NCBI GenBank assembly: GCA_035294465.1
Contig: DATGKW010000197.1
Span: forward strand, 1 to 48,897
Direction of reading: 5' to 3'
Origin: Paraktedonobacter sp035294465
GTDB taxonomy: Bacteria; Chloroflexota; Ktedonobacteria; Ktedonobacterales; Ktedonobacteraceae
DNA: 48,897 bases
Below, piece by piece: positions 1 through 8,521 of this stretch. A model generated the notes under the pieces. It made no database searches and had not been told where the DNA came from. It worked only from the letters and a program-made list of their open reading frames with translations. Position 1 is the first letter of the stretch; every line of letters starts with the position of its first letter. A program made the position numbers and the translations under genes.

Positions 1-985
1 AGAGCAGATACAGAGCCAGGATAGGCAAAGCAGTAAATTTCACCAGCACCGCGAGCGTCAGAGCCACAACCACAGGCAAATAGCCACGCGGGTATAGCAA
101 CCGCTCGTGTGCCTCAGCGTCGGCCGCCAGGAGAATTCCCATCAGGACAAAGGTAAGCATGAAATCATCGTTGTGCCCGCCCAGACCGCTTTCCAGGAGG
201 AGTAGGGGATTCCAGGCAAAGAGCAGCATGCCCAGCGTCACGACGCGTGGCGACCCGCCCATGGTCTGCAAGATACGTTCGACCTGCCAGATATTGAGCA
301 ATTGCGCAGCCAGCGCTATCAGCCGAAAGACCACTACATACAGTGCTGGATCGGGACTTAACAGCCAGCCAAAGAAACCGCAGATCAGCATCCAGACGGG
401 GCCATAGGCAGAAATCGCCGACGACCAGTAATTCAGCCCGGTAAAGGGGTCCTGAGGAAACGCTGAGACTGGCACGAAGTAAGGATTGGCGTGATATATC
501 CCGAGGACCCGGCCAAAACTGGCGTAAACGAGAATATCGTGCGAAAGCATAGCCGGTGTCACGACATATACCACTCCGGCCAGCACCGCACTTAACCAGA
601 TAATACCGCGTATCCTTTTCTGGCCGCCCGCCGCCTCTACCCTACGCCCTACCAGCAGAGCGCCAAGACCATAGCAGAAGAACGCCAGGGTAATCAACGA
701 AAAGAACTCTAGATAGGCCGTAGACAACTGGTTCACAGGTCCCAGACGAGATGGCAGCCAGTTGCTGGCATTCGCCAGAAAAAAGCCAGGAGCCAGATGG
801 AGATTCAGCACAGGGTCGGGTATCCTGATCAAAGGAGTCACCGTGAGAAGTACGCACATTACCAGACCCGATGCACACAACAGAAAGCCTGTTGACCATC
901 CGGCGTTGTTCGGTGAAGCATGCTGAGGAGCACTAACTGCAGGCCGATACCCCGGCAACAGGTCCTTGACAGATTCCTCTAGCAT
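1..985 (-). CDS. GT-C family membrane glycosyltransferase, MptA/MptB-like (3' end cut by window edge)
   Basis: Open reading frame on the minus strand starting at ATG 985 and still open at base 1, so about 328 residues of the N-terminal part are seen. It is very hydrophobic with many membrane segments. It shows the marks of polyprenol-phosphate-mannose-dependent alpha-mannosyltransferases: an SHDILVY motif with the acidic residue of the first external loop, then NPYFVP, and later a GGHNDDFML motif. Such enzymes add sugars from a lipid carrier on the outer face of the membrane. A GGTGT-type ribosome site lies about 8 bases before the ATG. The preceding gene, a PIG-V-like transferase, ends 13 bases upstream, so the two are probably one operon for envelope glycan or glycolipid synthesis. 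The exact acceptor cannot be told. Confidence 0.75.
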   Translation of the reverse strand, partial: MLEESVKDLLPGYRPAVSAPQHASPNNAGWSTGFLLCASGLVMCVLLTVTPLIRIPDPVLNLHLAPGFFLANASNWLPSRLGPVNQLSTAYLEFFSLITLAFFCYGLGALLVGRRVEAAGGQKRIRGIIWLSAVLAGVVYVVTPAMLSHDILVYASFGRVLGIYHANPYFVPVSAFPQDPFTGLNYWSSAISAYGPVWMLICGFFGWLLSPDPALYVVVFRLIALAAQLLNIWQVERILQTMGGSPRVVTLGMLLFAWNPLLLLESGLGGHNDDFMLTFVLMGILLAADAEAHERLLYPRGYLPVVVALTLAVLVKFTALPILALYLL

Positions 986-998
986 GAAATGTACACCT

Positions 999-2174
999 TT
1001 AGACCATCCAGCGATTGAGCACGAAGAGAGCAGCCATGATAGCCTGCAAGAAAGGGAAAGCGAGCATACAGGCATAATGCAGACGCGGATGCTTCAATCC
1101 TAAAGCCGCTAAAACGATGAAGCCTGGAAACATCTCCAGCACGAAACGCTGATTCGATTGCAGCGGATCTTGCTGCTTGAGGGCTGGACTGATCAACATA
1201 TAGAGCACCAGCAGGCTAATCCAGAGGGCATAACTCGGACGGAGCTTGCGCCAGCAGACGACCGCCAGAGCCATAAAGCCAAAGGTGGCAGCCATATCCA
1301 GGAGAAGATGAGCTTCGATAAAAGAACCAAATGGTTGAATATAAAAGAGTTGAGCAAATGAATCGGCAATACCCATCCAGGGCCACGCCGTAAGTCTTCC
1401 CCAATGGCTCTGAACGGTGGCGAAGAGGAAAAAATTGCCATACACATACTGACAGAATAGACAGTAAGCAAGCGTGCCTAGTGGCATAAGGAGAACAGGC
1501 AAAGCCCTGGGCACCAGCGACCAGATTTGCCGCCAGAAGCCTGAACGTTGCTCCGGGTCAGCCGGCAATGCTCTACTAGCCCAGACCTCATAGAGATACG
1601 GAAGAGCCAGAATAAGACCCGCAGTGCGGGTTAGAGCCGCCAGCAGCCCTAACAGGCCAGACAGCCACCATTTCCGATGGCGCATCGCCAGGAAGGAACT
1701 GCAAGTGAAGAGCAGGAAAAGCGATTCGTTATAGGCCGCGAAGAAGAAAAAGGCTGTCGGAAAAATGCACAGATAGAGAAGCGTGCGCCTTCCCACATGC
1801 TCTCCCAGAGCATCTGTGGCCAGTTGATAGAGCACAAAGAGCGTTCCCAGTAGCGCGAGATTACTAATAACCATGCCGATAGCGAGATAGCCTTGATTGC
1901 CAAAGACGAAGGCGATTCCCTTAATCAGTCCGGGCAGGAGGGGAAAAAAAGGCGTATCATAAATGCTCTGATAGCCGTATTGCGCAATATGTACATAACG
2001 TTCAGCATCCCAGTGATCCCATGAAGTAAGCAATCCGACCACATCAACCGGCGTATGTGGATATACATGGGGAGGAACAGGGAAAAGAATATATGTAAAA
2101 TACGTACACGCGACCAGCAAGAGGCGCGTTCCCAGGAAAAGCCAGAGGATGTCGGAAAGAGGTGCCCGCTTCAT
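999..2174 (-). CDS. PIG-V-like mannosyltransferase, integral membrane
   Basis: A 391-residue protein with roughly ten hydrophobic segments. The first loop holds the WDHWDAERY motif, followed by a Y-G-Y-x(n)-PFFPLLPG stretch, which is the signature of the PIG-V/COG5542 group of GT-C mannosyltransferases. Family knowledge: these use a lipid-linked mannose and the conserved aspartates of the WD motif for catalysis at the extracytoplasmic face. The ATG at 2174 has an AGGTGG site seven bases upstream. The gene is followed after 13 bases by another GT-C enzyme, so both likely act on the same surface glycan. The substrate is not known from sequence. Confidence 0.75.
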   Translation of the reverse strand: MKRAPLSDILWLFLGTRLLLVACTYFTYILFPVPPHVYPHTPVDVVGLLTSWDHWDAERYVHIAQYGYQSIYDTPFFPLLPGLIKGIAFVFGNQGYLAIGMVISNLALLGTLFVLYQLATDALGEHVGRRTLLYLCIFPTAFFFFAAYNESLFLLFTCSSFLAMRHRKWWLSGLLGLLAALTRTAGLILALPYLYEVWASRALPADPEQRSGFWRQIWSLVPRALPVLLMPLGTLAYCLFCQYVYGNFFLFATVQSHWGRLTAWPWMGIADSFAQLFYIQPFGSFIEAHLLLDMAATFGFMALAVVCWRKLRPSYALWISLLVLYMLISPALKQQDPLQSNQRFVLEMFPGFIVLAALGLKHPRLHYACMLAFPFLQAIMAALFVLNRWMV

Positions 2175-2362
2175 AAAAAAACCACCTGCTGCTATTTTCT
2201 CGTTCAGAAAGGTTTACATGTATCCGGCAAGAGATATTTTGCAACCTCTCATATCAAACGAACAGGGCTGGCTGGTGGGTAACGCACCACCTTACTCTCT
2301 TAGAGAGCATACAATATCTGGAGCATATCTGACTTCCGTCTTGTTCACATATTCGCGCTACA

Positions 2363-2404
2363 GCGCTCGCTTATGAGGTGTGCGCGTGTTTTATAAGCGA
2401 GCGC
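2363..2404 (-). terminator. 12-bp perfect inverted repeat downstream of the E1 fusion gene
   Basis: The arms GCGCTCGCTTAT (2363-2374) and ATAAGCGAGCGC (2393-2404) are perfectly complementary and separated by 18 bases. They lie 26 bases after the stop codon of the minus-strand E1 fusion gene and about 190 bases before the next start. There is no T-run after the stem, so it is either a weak or factor-assisted terminator, or an RNA-stabilising hairpin. Confidence 0.4.
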
Positions 2405-2430
2405 CGCAGACAAACAATCAGATATAGAGA

Positions 2431-4527
2431 TTATTCCTGAAGCAATTCAGCTATTTTTGCTTCAATAGTTCCGGCTGTGGGGTAAAAGGCTGTTTCCTCG
2501 GCGCTGTTGTAAGGAGCCGGCGGAGCAGGAACTGCCGAGATAAACGCGGGCGTGGCATCCAGATCGTAGAAACAGTTCTGGACAATCCACGAATGGAGAT
2601 GCCGGCCAAAACTGGTCAGGTCGTACTCTTCAGTCACAACCATCACGCGGTTAGTTTCGTGGACTGCGGCCCTCACTGCCTCTTCATCAAAGGGCGCCAG
2701 TGTGCGCAGATCCACGATCTCTATGGAGCCACCCTGGCGTTGGACCGTATCGGCAGCGGCAGTGCAAGCTTCCAGGACCATTGTGCCCCAGGCGATAATA
2801 GTCAGTTGGGCCGGACCTTCCCCGATACGCAGGCGGCGGGCCTTGCCGATTGGCAAAGTATAGTACCCCTCCGGTACGTTCCAATATTCGGTCATGGCCG
2901 CAATGAGCTTGCCCCGGCTATCCTTCGGCGGCTCGGAACGGTAAAGGCGCCCGCGCTCCAGGAAAGCCACTGGGGATTGCGCTCTGGCCGCCTCCAGTAG
3001 TAATCCTTTGGCGTCAAAAGGCGTAGCCGGGCAGATAGTAATCATACCAGGGACACAGGTAAACCACTGCTCACCCGCGTTGGAATGGCCGAATGCACCG
3101 CCGCCCGCTCCTCCACTGGAGATAGGACCACCACCGCCACTGCCTGATTTTGCGCGCAGCAACAGCGGCACATGCCAGCCGCCATAGTTCTGGTAAAGGA
3201 CGCGCGCAGCCAGGCGGATAGTCTGGCTAGCCGACTGGTGGTAGTCAACAAACTGGATCTCAGCGCATCGCGCCTTGCCGTCAGCCATACCCGCGCCCGC
3301 CGCGATGCCCACGATAACCTGCTCGTTGAGCGGGCTACTGATCGCGCGGTCGGGCAATTCGTTGACCAGTGAGGCGGTCGCGCCAAAGACTCCTCCTTTG
3401 GGGCTGCCAACGTCCTGGCCATAGACAAAAAAGCCCTCGTCGCGCCGGGCCAGCTCTAACAGCGCCTCATTGATCGCGCCCAGCATCGGCAGCTGGCGCT
3501 TTGTGCCACGTGGCGTATTCTCCTGCCAGATGGGAATTTCCAGCACGTGCTCCAGCACACGCGAAGATTCCGGCTCTGGCTCCTTCAGTACTTCGGCCTC
3601 GGCCCGCTCCAACTGGCTCCTGATCTCTCTGCGGATGTGCTCAATCTCATCCTCGTTCAGATACTTCTGCTCTATCAGCCAGCGCCCGAAATTTTTCACC
3701 GGGTCTTTGGTTGCAGCAGTGGCTTCGATCTCCTCTTTTGTACGATAAGTCCTGATATCGGTACTGCTGGAATGAGGATCGAGCAGGCCCAGGTGCAAAT
3801 GCATGAGAGCCGGCCCCCTGCCGGAACGCACGTGCTCGGCCAGGTGTAACGTAGCCTCATAGGCCACCATCGGATCAGTACCATCTACCTCCTCAGCAAA
3901 GATGTTACCACCTCGTGCCCACTCGACCAGCGAGCCGCTCCACTGATGGGTCGAGGTAGTAGTGATAGCCCAGCCGTTGTCCTCGATGATCATTAGAACG
4001 GGCAGCCGATGCACAGACGCCTGGCGGAAGAGCGCGTTGAAGTCGTTGGTAGCTACGCCGCCATCACCGGTAGTACATGCAATAATCTGTTCGCTCTTGT
4101 GCCATTGCAAAGAAAAGGCAACGCCCCCGGCAAACGGAGCCAGCGCGCCTACTTCGCTGAACCCCGGCAAGATGTGGTGTTCCTTGCTACTATAGTGCGA
4201 GGGCATATTGCGCCCCGCACACATCGGACCGGTCGTGCGCGAATAGGCTTCGCGCAGTGGCCCGAAGATATCCCTGGTGCGCTGGAGCCAGGCTGCTAAA
4301 TCACGGTAATACAGCGCGAGCCAGTCATCCGGCCTGAGTGCGGCTACTACAGCAGCCATCGTCTCATGACCTGCGCAGCCAATATAAAAAGGAAAGCGGC
4401 CCTGGGTTTTGCGCGTTTTCAGCAAATCGTTCATTACCCGGGCCGTCATCATTGTCCGGTAAAGTGCGAGAATGTCCAGCGGCTCTGCTGCGACATGCGC
4501 TTCCGTCGTGCGGATGTTAACGGTCAT
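2431..4527 (-). CDS. 2-oxoacid dehydrogenase E1, fused alpha and beta subunits
   Basis: A 698-residue fusion. Residues 1-320 are the E1 alpha part with the thiamine-diphosphate motif GDG at 154-156 and its partner asparagine at N184 (EDNGW). Residues from about 345 are the transketolase-like beta part, with GQDVGSPKGGVFGAT, the SPLNEQ motif and a C-terminal transketolase domain. The enzyme would decarboxylate a 2-oxoacid (branched-chain or pyruvate-like) and pass the acyl group to an E2 lipoyl protein. No E2 or E3 gene is in the window. The start ATG at 4527 has AGGAGG seven bases upstream. Fused E1 proteins of this kind are known in several bacterial phyla. The substrate is not decided by the sequence. 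A lone E1 alpha-type gene is transcribed divergently. Confidence 0.85.
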   Translation of the reverse strand: MTVNIRTTEAHVAAEPLDILALYRTMMTARVMNDLLKTRKTQGRFPFYIGCAGHETMAAVVAALRPDDWLALYYRDLAAWLQRTRDIFGPLREAYSRTTGPMCAGRNMPSHYSSKEHHILPGFSEVGALAPFAGGVAFSLQWHKSEQIIACTTGDGGVATNDFNALFRQASVHRLPVLMIIEDNGWAITTTSTHQWSGSLVEWARGGNIFAEEVDGTDPMVAYEATLHLAEHVRSGRGPALMHLHLGLLDPHSSSTDIRTYRTKEEIEATAATKDPVKNFGRWLIEQKYLNEDEIEHIRREIRSQLERAEAEVLKEPEPESSRVLEHVLEIPIWQENTPRGTKRQLPMLGAINEALLELARRDEGFFVYGQDVGSPKGGVFGATASLVNELPDRAISSPLNEQVIVGIAAGAGMADGKARCAEIQFVDYHQSASQTIRLAARVLYQNYGGWHVPLLLRAKSGSGGGGPISSGGAGGGAFGHSNAGEQWFTCVPGMITICPATPFDAKGLLLEAARAQSPVAFLERGRLYRSEPPKDSRGKLIAAMTEYWNVPEGYYTLPIGKARRLRIGEGPAQLTIIAWGTMVLEACTAAADTVQRQGGSIEIVDLRTLAPFDEEAVRAAVHETNRVMVVTEEYDLTSFGRHLHSWIVQNCFYDLDATPAFISAVPAPPAPYNSAEETAFYPTAGTIEAKIAELLQE

Positions 4528-4602
4528 CTACCTGCCTCCTAAGGTCTACATTGACTTGTTTGGGCCTGGTTCTACTATTCTATTTTAGCGCGTTGCGTGT
4601 CC

Positions 4603-4631
4603 ATTATAGAATCCAGACGCATGAAAATCAA
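4603..4631 (-). promoter_or_regulatory. Promoter of the E1 fusion gene
   Basis: Reading the minus strand there is a -35 box TTGATT (4631-4626), a 17-base spacer and a perfect -10 TATAAT (4608-4603). This predicts a start of transcription near 4596 and a leader of about 70 bases before ATG 4527. Its place also argues against the longer reading of the divergent gene that would begin at 4597. Confidence 0.6.
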
Positions 4632-4749
4632 TGCAATGGCCTTCGCCCGGATTGCTTATCTCTACGTTCCAGGCGGTACTTTTTTCTTCCGGGACCCGAT
4701 GATATACTATAATAACTCTAGCGCTTTGGCTAGAAGAATCGTGGAGTTC

Positions 4750-5667
4750 ATGGGAATTCGTTTGGAAAAGACCGCTCACACTTCACCCAGGCTAGATCTG
4801 CTCAAAGACATGTACAGGTATATGTTGCTGACCCGCCTGGTAGACGAATATGCCTGGGAAGCCTATCAACAGGGGCGCCTGGGCTTTGTGGCTTCCAGTT
4901 ATGGCCACGAGGCAGCGCAGGTGGGCAGCGCCATCTGCATCACAGTGGGCCAGGACTTTACCTTACCCTATTACCGCGATCTCGGCGTAGTATTGACCAT
5001 CGGCATGACACCCTACGAGGTCTTCCGCACCTATCTGCAAGCTCGCCAGACTCATGCCAGCCCGGAACAAGAGGCCGATAAACTATCCAGGCCGAGTCCG
5101 CGGCCCGTTTCTCATTGGGGCTACTACAAGCACAACCTCGTTACCGGCCCGGCCCCGGTCGCTACACAAATTATGCACGCCGCCGGGATCGCTTTCGCCT
5201 GCAAACTGCGGAAAGCGGCGGCTGTGACCGTGGCCTATTGCGGTGATGGAGCCACTGCCGAACCCGATTTCCACGAAGGCATCACATTTGCAGCACAGCA
5301 CCAGCTTCCCGCGATCTTCATCTGCGAACAGGATTGCGCCGATCTGCAAACCTCCACGCTGAGCAATGTATCCCTGCCGCCCGGCCTTGCTTATCGCCGC
5401 GTCGATGGCAGCGACGTGCTGGCAGTCTACGAAGCCACGCAAGAAGCTATCCGGCGTACGAAGGCCGGGCAGGGTCCTACCCTGCTTGAAATGTGCGTCG
5501 CACGTTCAACGCCCGGCTCCCCCAACACTCACGACCCCCTCCGGCGCTGCGAACAACTGCTAGCGGTAGAAAATGGCTGGGATGAATGCTGGGCGCGCGC
5601 GCTAGAGACACGGCTACGATGCGAAGTTGAACAAGCGCTGGATGATGTGCTTCAGGCTAACCCCTGA
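4750..5667 (+). CDS. 2-oxoacid dehydrogenase E1 alpha-like subunit with degenerate ThDP motif
   Basis: A 305-residue E1 alpha-type protein (start ATG 4750). The open frame extends up to 4597, but that part is crossed by the divergent E1 promoter and by TATACT/TATAAT boxes (4703-4713) that could be this gene's own -10, so I chose 4750. It has the YRDLG and substrate-loop regions and GDGATAEPDFHE at residues 165-176. The usual second half of the ThDP/Mg motif, NN in CQNNQ, reads CEQDC here (about residues 192-196). No beta subunit gene adjoins it. It may be a divergent enzyme that pairs with a beta chain elsewhere, or may have lost activity. Its end overlaps the convergent Nudix gene by 16 bases. 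Confidence 0.75.
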   Translation: MGIRLEKTAHTSPRLDLLKDMYRYMLLTRLVDEYAWEAYQQGRLGFVASSYGHEAAQVGSAICITVGQDFTLPYYRDLGVVLTIGMTPYEVFRTYLQARQTHASPEQEADKLSRPSPRPVSHWGYYKHNLVTGPAPVATQIMHAAGIAFACKLRKAAAVTVAYCGDGATAEPDFHEGITFAAQHQLPAIFICEQDCADLQTSTLSNVSLPPGLAYRRVDGSDVLAVYEATQEAIRRTKAGQGPTLLEMCVARSTPGSPNTHDPLRRCEQLLAVENGWDECWARALETRLRCEVEQALDDVLQANP

Positions 5668-6128
5668 TCCTCACTGGTGCTGCTGCTCTGAGTACGCAGA
5701 ATGGCTCTTTCCTGGTTGAGCAGCACATCCATGATGCGCTGACGATGTTTGGGCAGCGTATTGAACGGCAGGTCGTAGACTGAAAAGTAGCGATCACCGT
5801 CAATATCATCGTCGGAAATTGCGCCAAGCTGGCCACCGGTCACATGGCAGCGAAAGGAGAGTACAACTTCTTGCTTCAATGGCTTGGAATAGACTCCGAT
5901 AAGCTGATCAACTTCGACCTCCAGACCGGTCTCTTCGCGCACTTCGCGGCGCAGAGCCTCGTCAATGGTCTCGCCTGGATCAACCGCGCCTCCCGGCAGA
6001 TTCCACCAATCGATGGTGCGGCGATGCGCTAGCAGCACTCGCTCTTCCTCGAAAATGAGCGCGGAGACGCTAACGCGAAAGCAGTGTGTCTCGTCATGAA
6101 TCACGCCTGATATCATCTCATCTTTCAT
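5652..6128 (-). CDS. Nudix hydrolase
   Basis: A protein of about 158 residues with a complete Nudix box: G-x5-E-x7-REVREETGL, beginning at GAVDPGE. The glutamates bind the Mg2+ that drives hydrolysis of a nucleoside diphosphate linked to another group. The WWNLPGG strand just before the box is typical of MutT/ADP-ribose-type members; the actual substrate cannot be read. The ATG at 6128 is preferred over one at 6161, which would lie inside the preceding gene. The stop of the amidohydrolase gene is 13 bases upstream, so the pair is probably co-transcribed. The 3' end overlaps the convergent E1 alpha-like gene. Confidence 0.85.
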   Translation of the reverse strand: MKDEMISGVIHDETHCFRVSVSALIFEEERVLLAHRRTIDWWNLPGGAVDPGETIDEALRREVREETGLEVEVDQLIGVYSKPLKQEVVLSFRCHVTGGQLGAISDDDIDGDRYFSVYDLPFNTLPKHRQRIMDVLLNQERAILRTQSSSTSEDQGLA

Positions 6129-6141
6129 ATTCTCATTATAC

Positions 6142-7278
6142 CTATAGCCGGTAAACGGCATAAGCAGTATCGTGCAGAATCTGGCGAGCTAGCAGGTAAG
6201 CCTGCTCCTCGTCGAACTCGTCGTTCTCGACCATTTCGCCCAACACCTGGGCAATTATGCTGCGTCCTCGTAGGGTTGCGGCCCAGTGCATCTCCGGCAG
6301 GTAGATCCCATCCGAACTATACATCAGTTTGCTGGCTGGCGCGATGCCTAACGCCTGCCGCGTGAAAGCCAGCATTTCCAGCCGATCTACAAACGGAATA
6401 GTGTAGGAAAGATCAAAATAGACCTGTGGGTAGACTGCCGCAAGATACGCGCCTAACTGCACATAGGGATAGCTTTCGTGTAGCAGGACCACCCGCATAC
6501 CTTCGTAGGTGCTATCCTCCAGGACTTCGCGCAGGTGTAGAGGATTGCCCAGGCGCATATCGATATCTTTGTCACCATAGCCGGTATGAAACTGTATAGG
6601 GAGTTCCTGCTCTGCTGCGTGTAGAAAGGCGATATGCAGCAAATGATCGATCAGTGGTTTATGCTTGATACGCAATTTTCCATCATGAATCGTCGCACGG
6701 GCCTCGCTAAAAGAGGCTACCACTTCATCCTGAGTCCAGCGCGCAATGTTCAGCCCGGTACGATAAGCCACAATGCTTTTGAGCGCGATATAGCCACGAG
6801 CGCGTAGATCCGTCAACGCCTGGCTATAGAGCTGCACCATCTCATCAAAATCGCGCGTCTTGACAACCAGGTCCTGCATCAGCGTTTCTAAACGCAACAT
6901 GCGCACGGCCCGGCAGTGGCCAAGCTGGCCCATACGCTCCGGCGAATAGCATATTTCGGGAAGCGGGTGCGCGATGTCGAGAATCAGTGTGTCAAAGCAG
7001 GCCGCGCGGTACAGACGCTCGATCAGTGTATCCGTGTCCAGCTGGTTACGCGCCGCAAGTACTTCGCTTTCGTCGCTCTTGCTCGCACAACTGAAAAACA
7101 CAGCCAGTTGGCGCAACAGCCAGAGATAATGAGCGCTGTTCGCCACGTGTTGTCTGGCGAACGCGGGATCGCTAGCTTCAGTAAAATAGGCGCGATACTG
7201 CAAAACCTCCTTCGGTTGTTCCAGCAGCACCGGATGGCAGTGATTATCCACCACAGGAATGCCGGTCAGATCGAGCAT
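6142..7278 (-). CDS. FluG-like amidohydrolase (Amidohydro_2 family)
   Basis: A 378-residue metal-dependent hydrolase of the amidohydrolase superfamily. The metal-binding H-x-H is at residues 13-15 (VDNHCHP). Later come IQFHTGYGD, LLHESYP and the late aspartate in MYSSDG, matching the order of metal ligands in the COG2159/FluG N-terminal group. Members act as decarboxylases or hydrolases on small carboxylated or cyclic compounds; I cannot name the substrate. I chose ATG 7278 because GAGAGGG lies about 12 bases before it, whereas ATG 7299 has no ribosome site. The Nudix gene follows closely. A divergent promoter region separates it from moaA. Confidence 0.7.
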   Translation of the reverse strand: MLDLTGIPVVDNHCHPVLLEQPKEVLQYRAYFTEASDPAFARQHVANSAHYLWLLRQLAVFFSCASKSDESEVLAARNQLDTDTLIERLYRAACFDTLILDIAHPLPEICYSPERMGQLGHCRAVRMLRLETLMQDLVVKTRDFDEMVQLYSQALTDLRARGYIALKSIVAYRTGLNIARWTQDEVVASFSEARATIHDGKLRIKHKPLIDHLLHIAFLHAAEQELPIQFHTGYGDKDIDMRLGNPLHLREVLEDSTYEGMRVVLLHESYPYVQLGAYLAAVYPQVYFDLSYTIPFVDRLEMLAFTRQALGIAPASKLMYSSDGIYLPEMHWAATLRGRSIIAQVLGEMVENDEFDEEQAYLLARQILHDTAYAVYRL

Positions 7279-7367
7279 GTAACAAATACCCTCTCTCATA
7301 CTGACTGAAAAAAGCTCTGGTTTATCCGCCTGGCGGCCAGATAGACACGTTGGCCGGGCGCGGTGCT

Positions 7368-7376
7368 ATTGTATCA
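7368..7376 (-). promoter_or_regulatory. Candidate promoter of the amidohydrolase-Nudix operon
   Basis: The minus strand carries an extended -10 box, TGATACAAT (TACAAT at 7373-7368). There is no convincing -35, which is usual for extended -10 promoters. Transcription would start near 7361, about 80 bases before ATG 7278. Confidence 0.4.
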
Positions 7377-7475
7377 TCCTGACCGCAGAACCGCCAGAGA
7401 CAAGACGGAAAGGATGACCTGGCACCTCTTTTTTCTGGCGATGATATGGTTCCCACACTGCGCTCTGTGACAATG

Positions 7476-7484
7476 TGGTATGAT
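7476..7484 (+). promoter_or_regulatory. Candidate promoter of moaA-thyX
   Basis: Extended -10 box TGGTATGAT, with TATGAT at 7479-7484. A start near 7491 leaves a 30-base leader to ATG 7522. The box overlaps the ATG at 7480, so it also helps to reject that codon as the moaA start. No good -35 is visible. Confidence 0.45.
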
Positions 7485-7521
7485 TAGCAAAGAGGAAATT
7501 CACCTTGCAAGGAGTCAAATC

Positions 7522-8517
7522 ATGGAGCCGCTTGTCGATAGCTATGGCCGGCGCATTAAAAGCATGCGCATCTCCGTCACCGATAAATGCAATTTCCGCT
7601 GCACCTATTGCATGCCTGCGGAAGGCCTGCCCTGGCTGAAGAAAGCGGAGATCCTCTCCTATGAAGAGATCGTGCGTATCGCTCGCGTTGCTGTGAGCAT
7701 CGGCATTGAGCAGATTCGCCTGACCGGCGGGGAGCCGCTGGTGCGCCGCGATGTGCCGGAACTGGTGCGCCAACTGCACGAAATCGAAGGTCTGCGCAGC
7801 CTGAGCCTGACTACCAATGGCATCCTGCTCAAACAGCAGGCCGCTGCTCTGGCAGCAGCCGGCCTGACCCGTATCAATGTCAGCCTGGATTCACTGCTGC
7901 GCGAGAAATTTGCCCGCGTAGCGCGCCGCGACCAGCTTCAAGGTGTGCTGGCCGGCCTGGAGGAAGTGAAGAAATACCCTTCAATTCATCCGGTTAAGAT
8001 CAACGCTGTGGCCATGAAGAACTTCAGCGAAGAGGAGGTTTTGCCGTTTGTGCAGTTCGCGCGCGATAACTCCTTCGTGATGCGCTGGATTGAATTCATG
8101 CCACTTGACGCCGACCAGATCTGGCGCAAGGAGGATATCCTGACCGGAGGGGAGATCAAGGCAATCATTGAGAAAGCGTATGGTCCGCTCATACCCATCA
8201 CCACGGGCGATCCTGCGGAGACTGCGCGCCGTTACACCTTCAGCGATGGCATCGGCGAAGTCGGCTTCATTAACCCGGTCAGCGAGCCTTTCTGCACCAC
8301 CTGTGACCGCATCCGCCTGACTGCCGATGGACAGCTACGCACCTGCCTCTTCGCCACCGAAGAGACCGACCTGCGCGCAGTCTTGCGTTCCGGCGGCAGC
8401 GACGAAGATCTGGCCCGCACCATCCGCCGGGCTGTCTGGCACAAAGAACTGAAGCACTACATCGGCGACAAGCGTTTCAAGCGTGCTAACCGCAGCATGT
8501 CCATGATCGGGGGTTAG
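7522..8517 (+). CDS. moaA: GTP 3',8-cyclase MoaA (molybdopterin synthesis)
   Basis: A 331-residue radical-SAM enzyme. The N-terminal cluster motif C-x3-C-x2-C is at C23, C27 and C30 (KCNFRCTYC). GGEPL for SAM binding follows. The C-terminal second cluster is present (FCTTCDRIRLTADGQLRTC), and the chain ends in the conserved GG that is needed for activity in the family. It converts GTP to 3',8-cyclo-GTP in the first step of molybdenum cofactor synthesis. The ATG at 7522 has AAGGAG eight bases upstream. thyX starts four bases after the stop, so the two share a transcript. No other moa genes are in the window. Confidence 0.93.
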   Translation: MEPLVDSYGRRIKSMRISVTDKCNFRCTYCMPAEGLPWLKKAEILSYEEIVRIARVAVSIGIEQIRLTGGEPLVRRDVPELVRQLHEIEGLRSLSLTTNGILLKQQAAALAAAGLTRINVSLDSLLREKFARVARRDQLQGVLAGLEEVKKYPSIHPVKINAVAMKNFSEEEVLPFVQFARDNSFVMRWIEFMPLDADQIWRKEDILTGGEIKAIIEKAYGPLIPITTGDPAETARRYTFSDGIGEVGFINPVSEPFCTTCDRIRLTADGQLRTCLFATEETDLRAVLRSGGSDEDLARTIRRAVWHKELKHYIGDKRFKRANRSMSMIGG

Positions 8518-8521
8518 GTGC

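Noticed and set aside
4597..4749. 51-codon N-terminal extension of the E1 alpha-like gene
   Set aside because: It is crossed by the divergent E1 promoter and by TATAAT-like boxes, and its protein does not look like E1 alpha.
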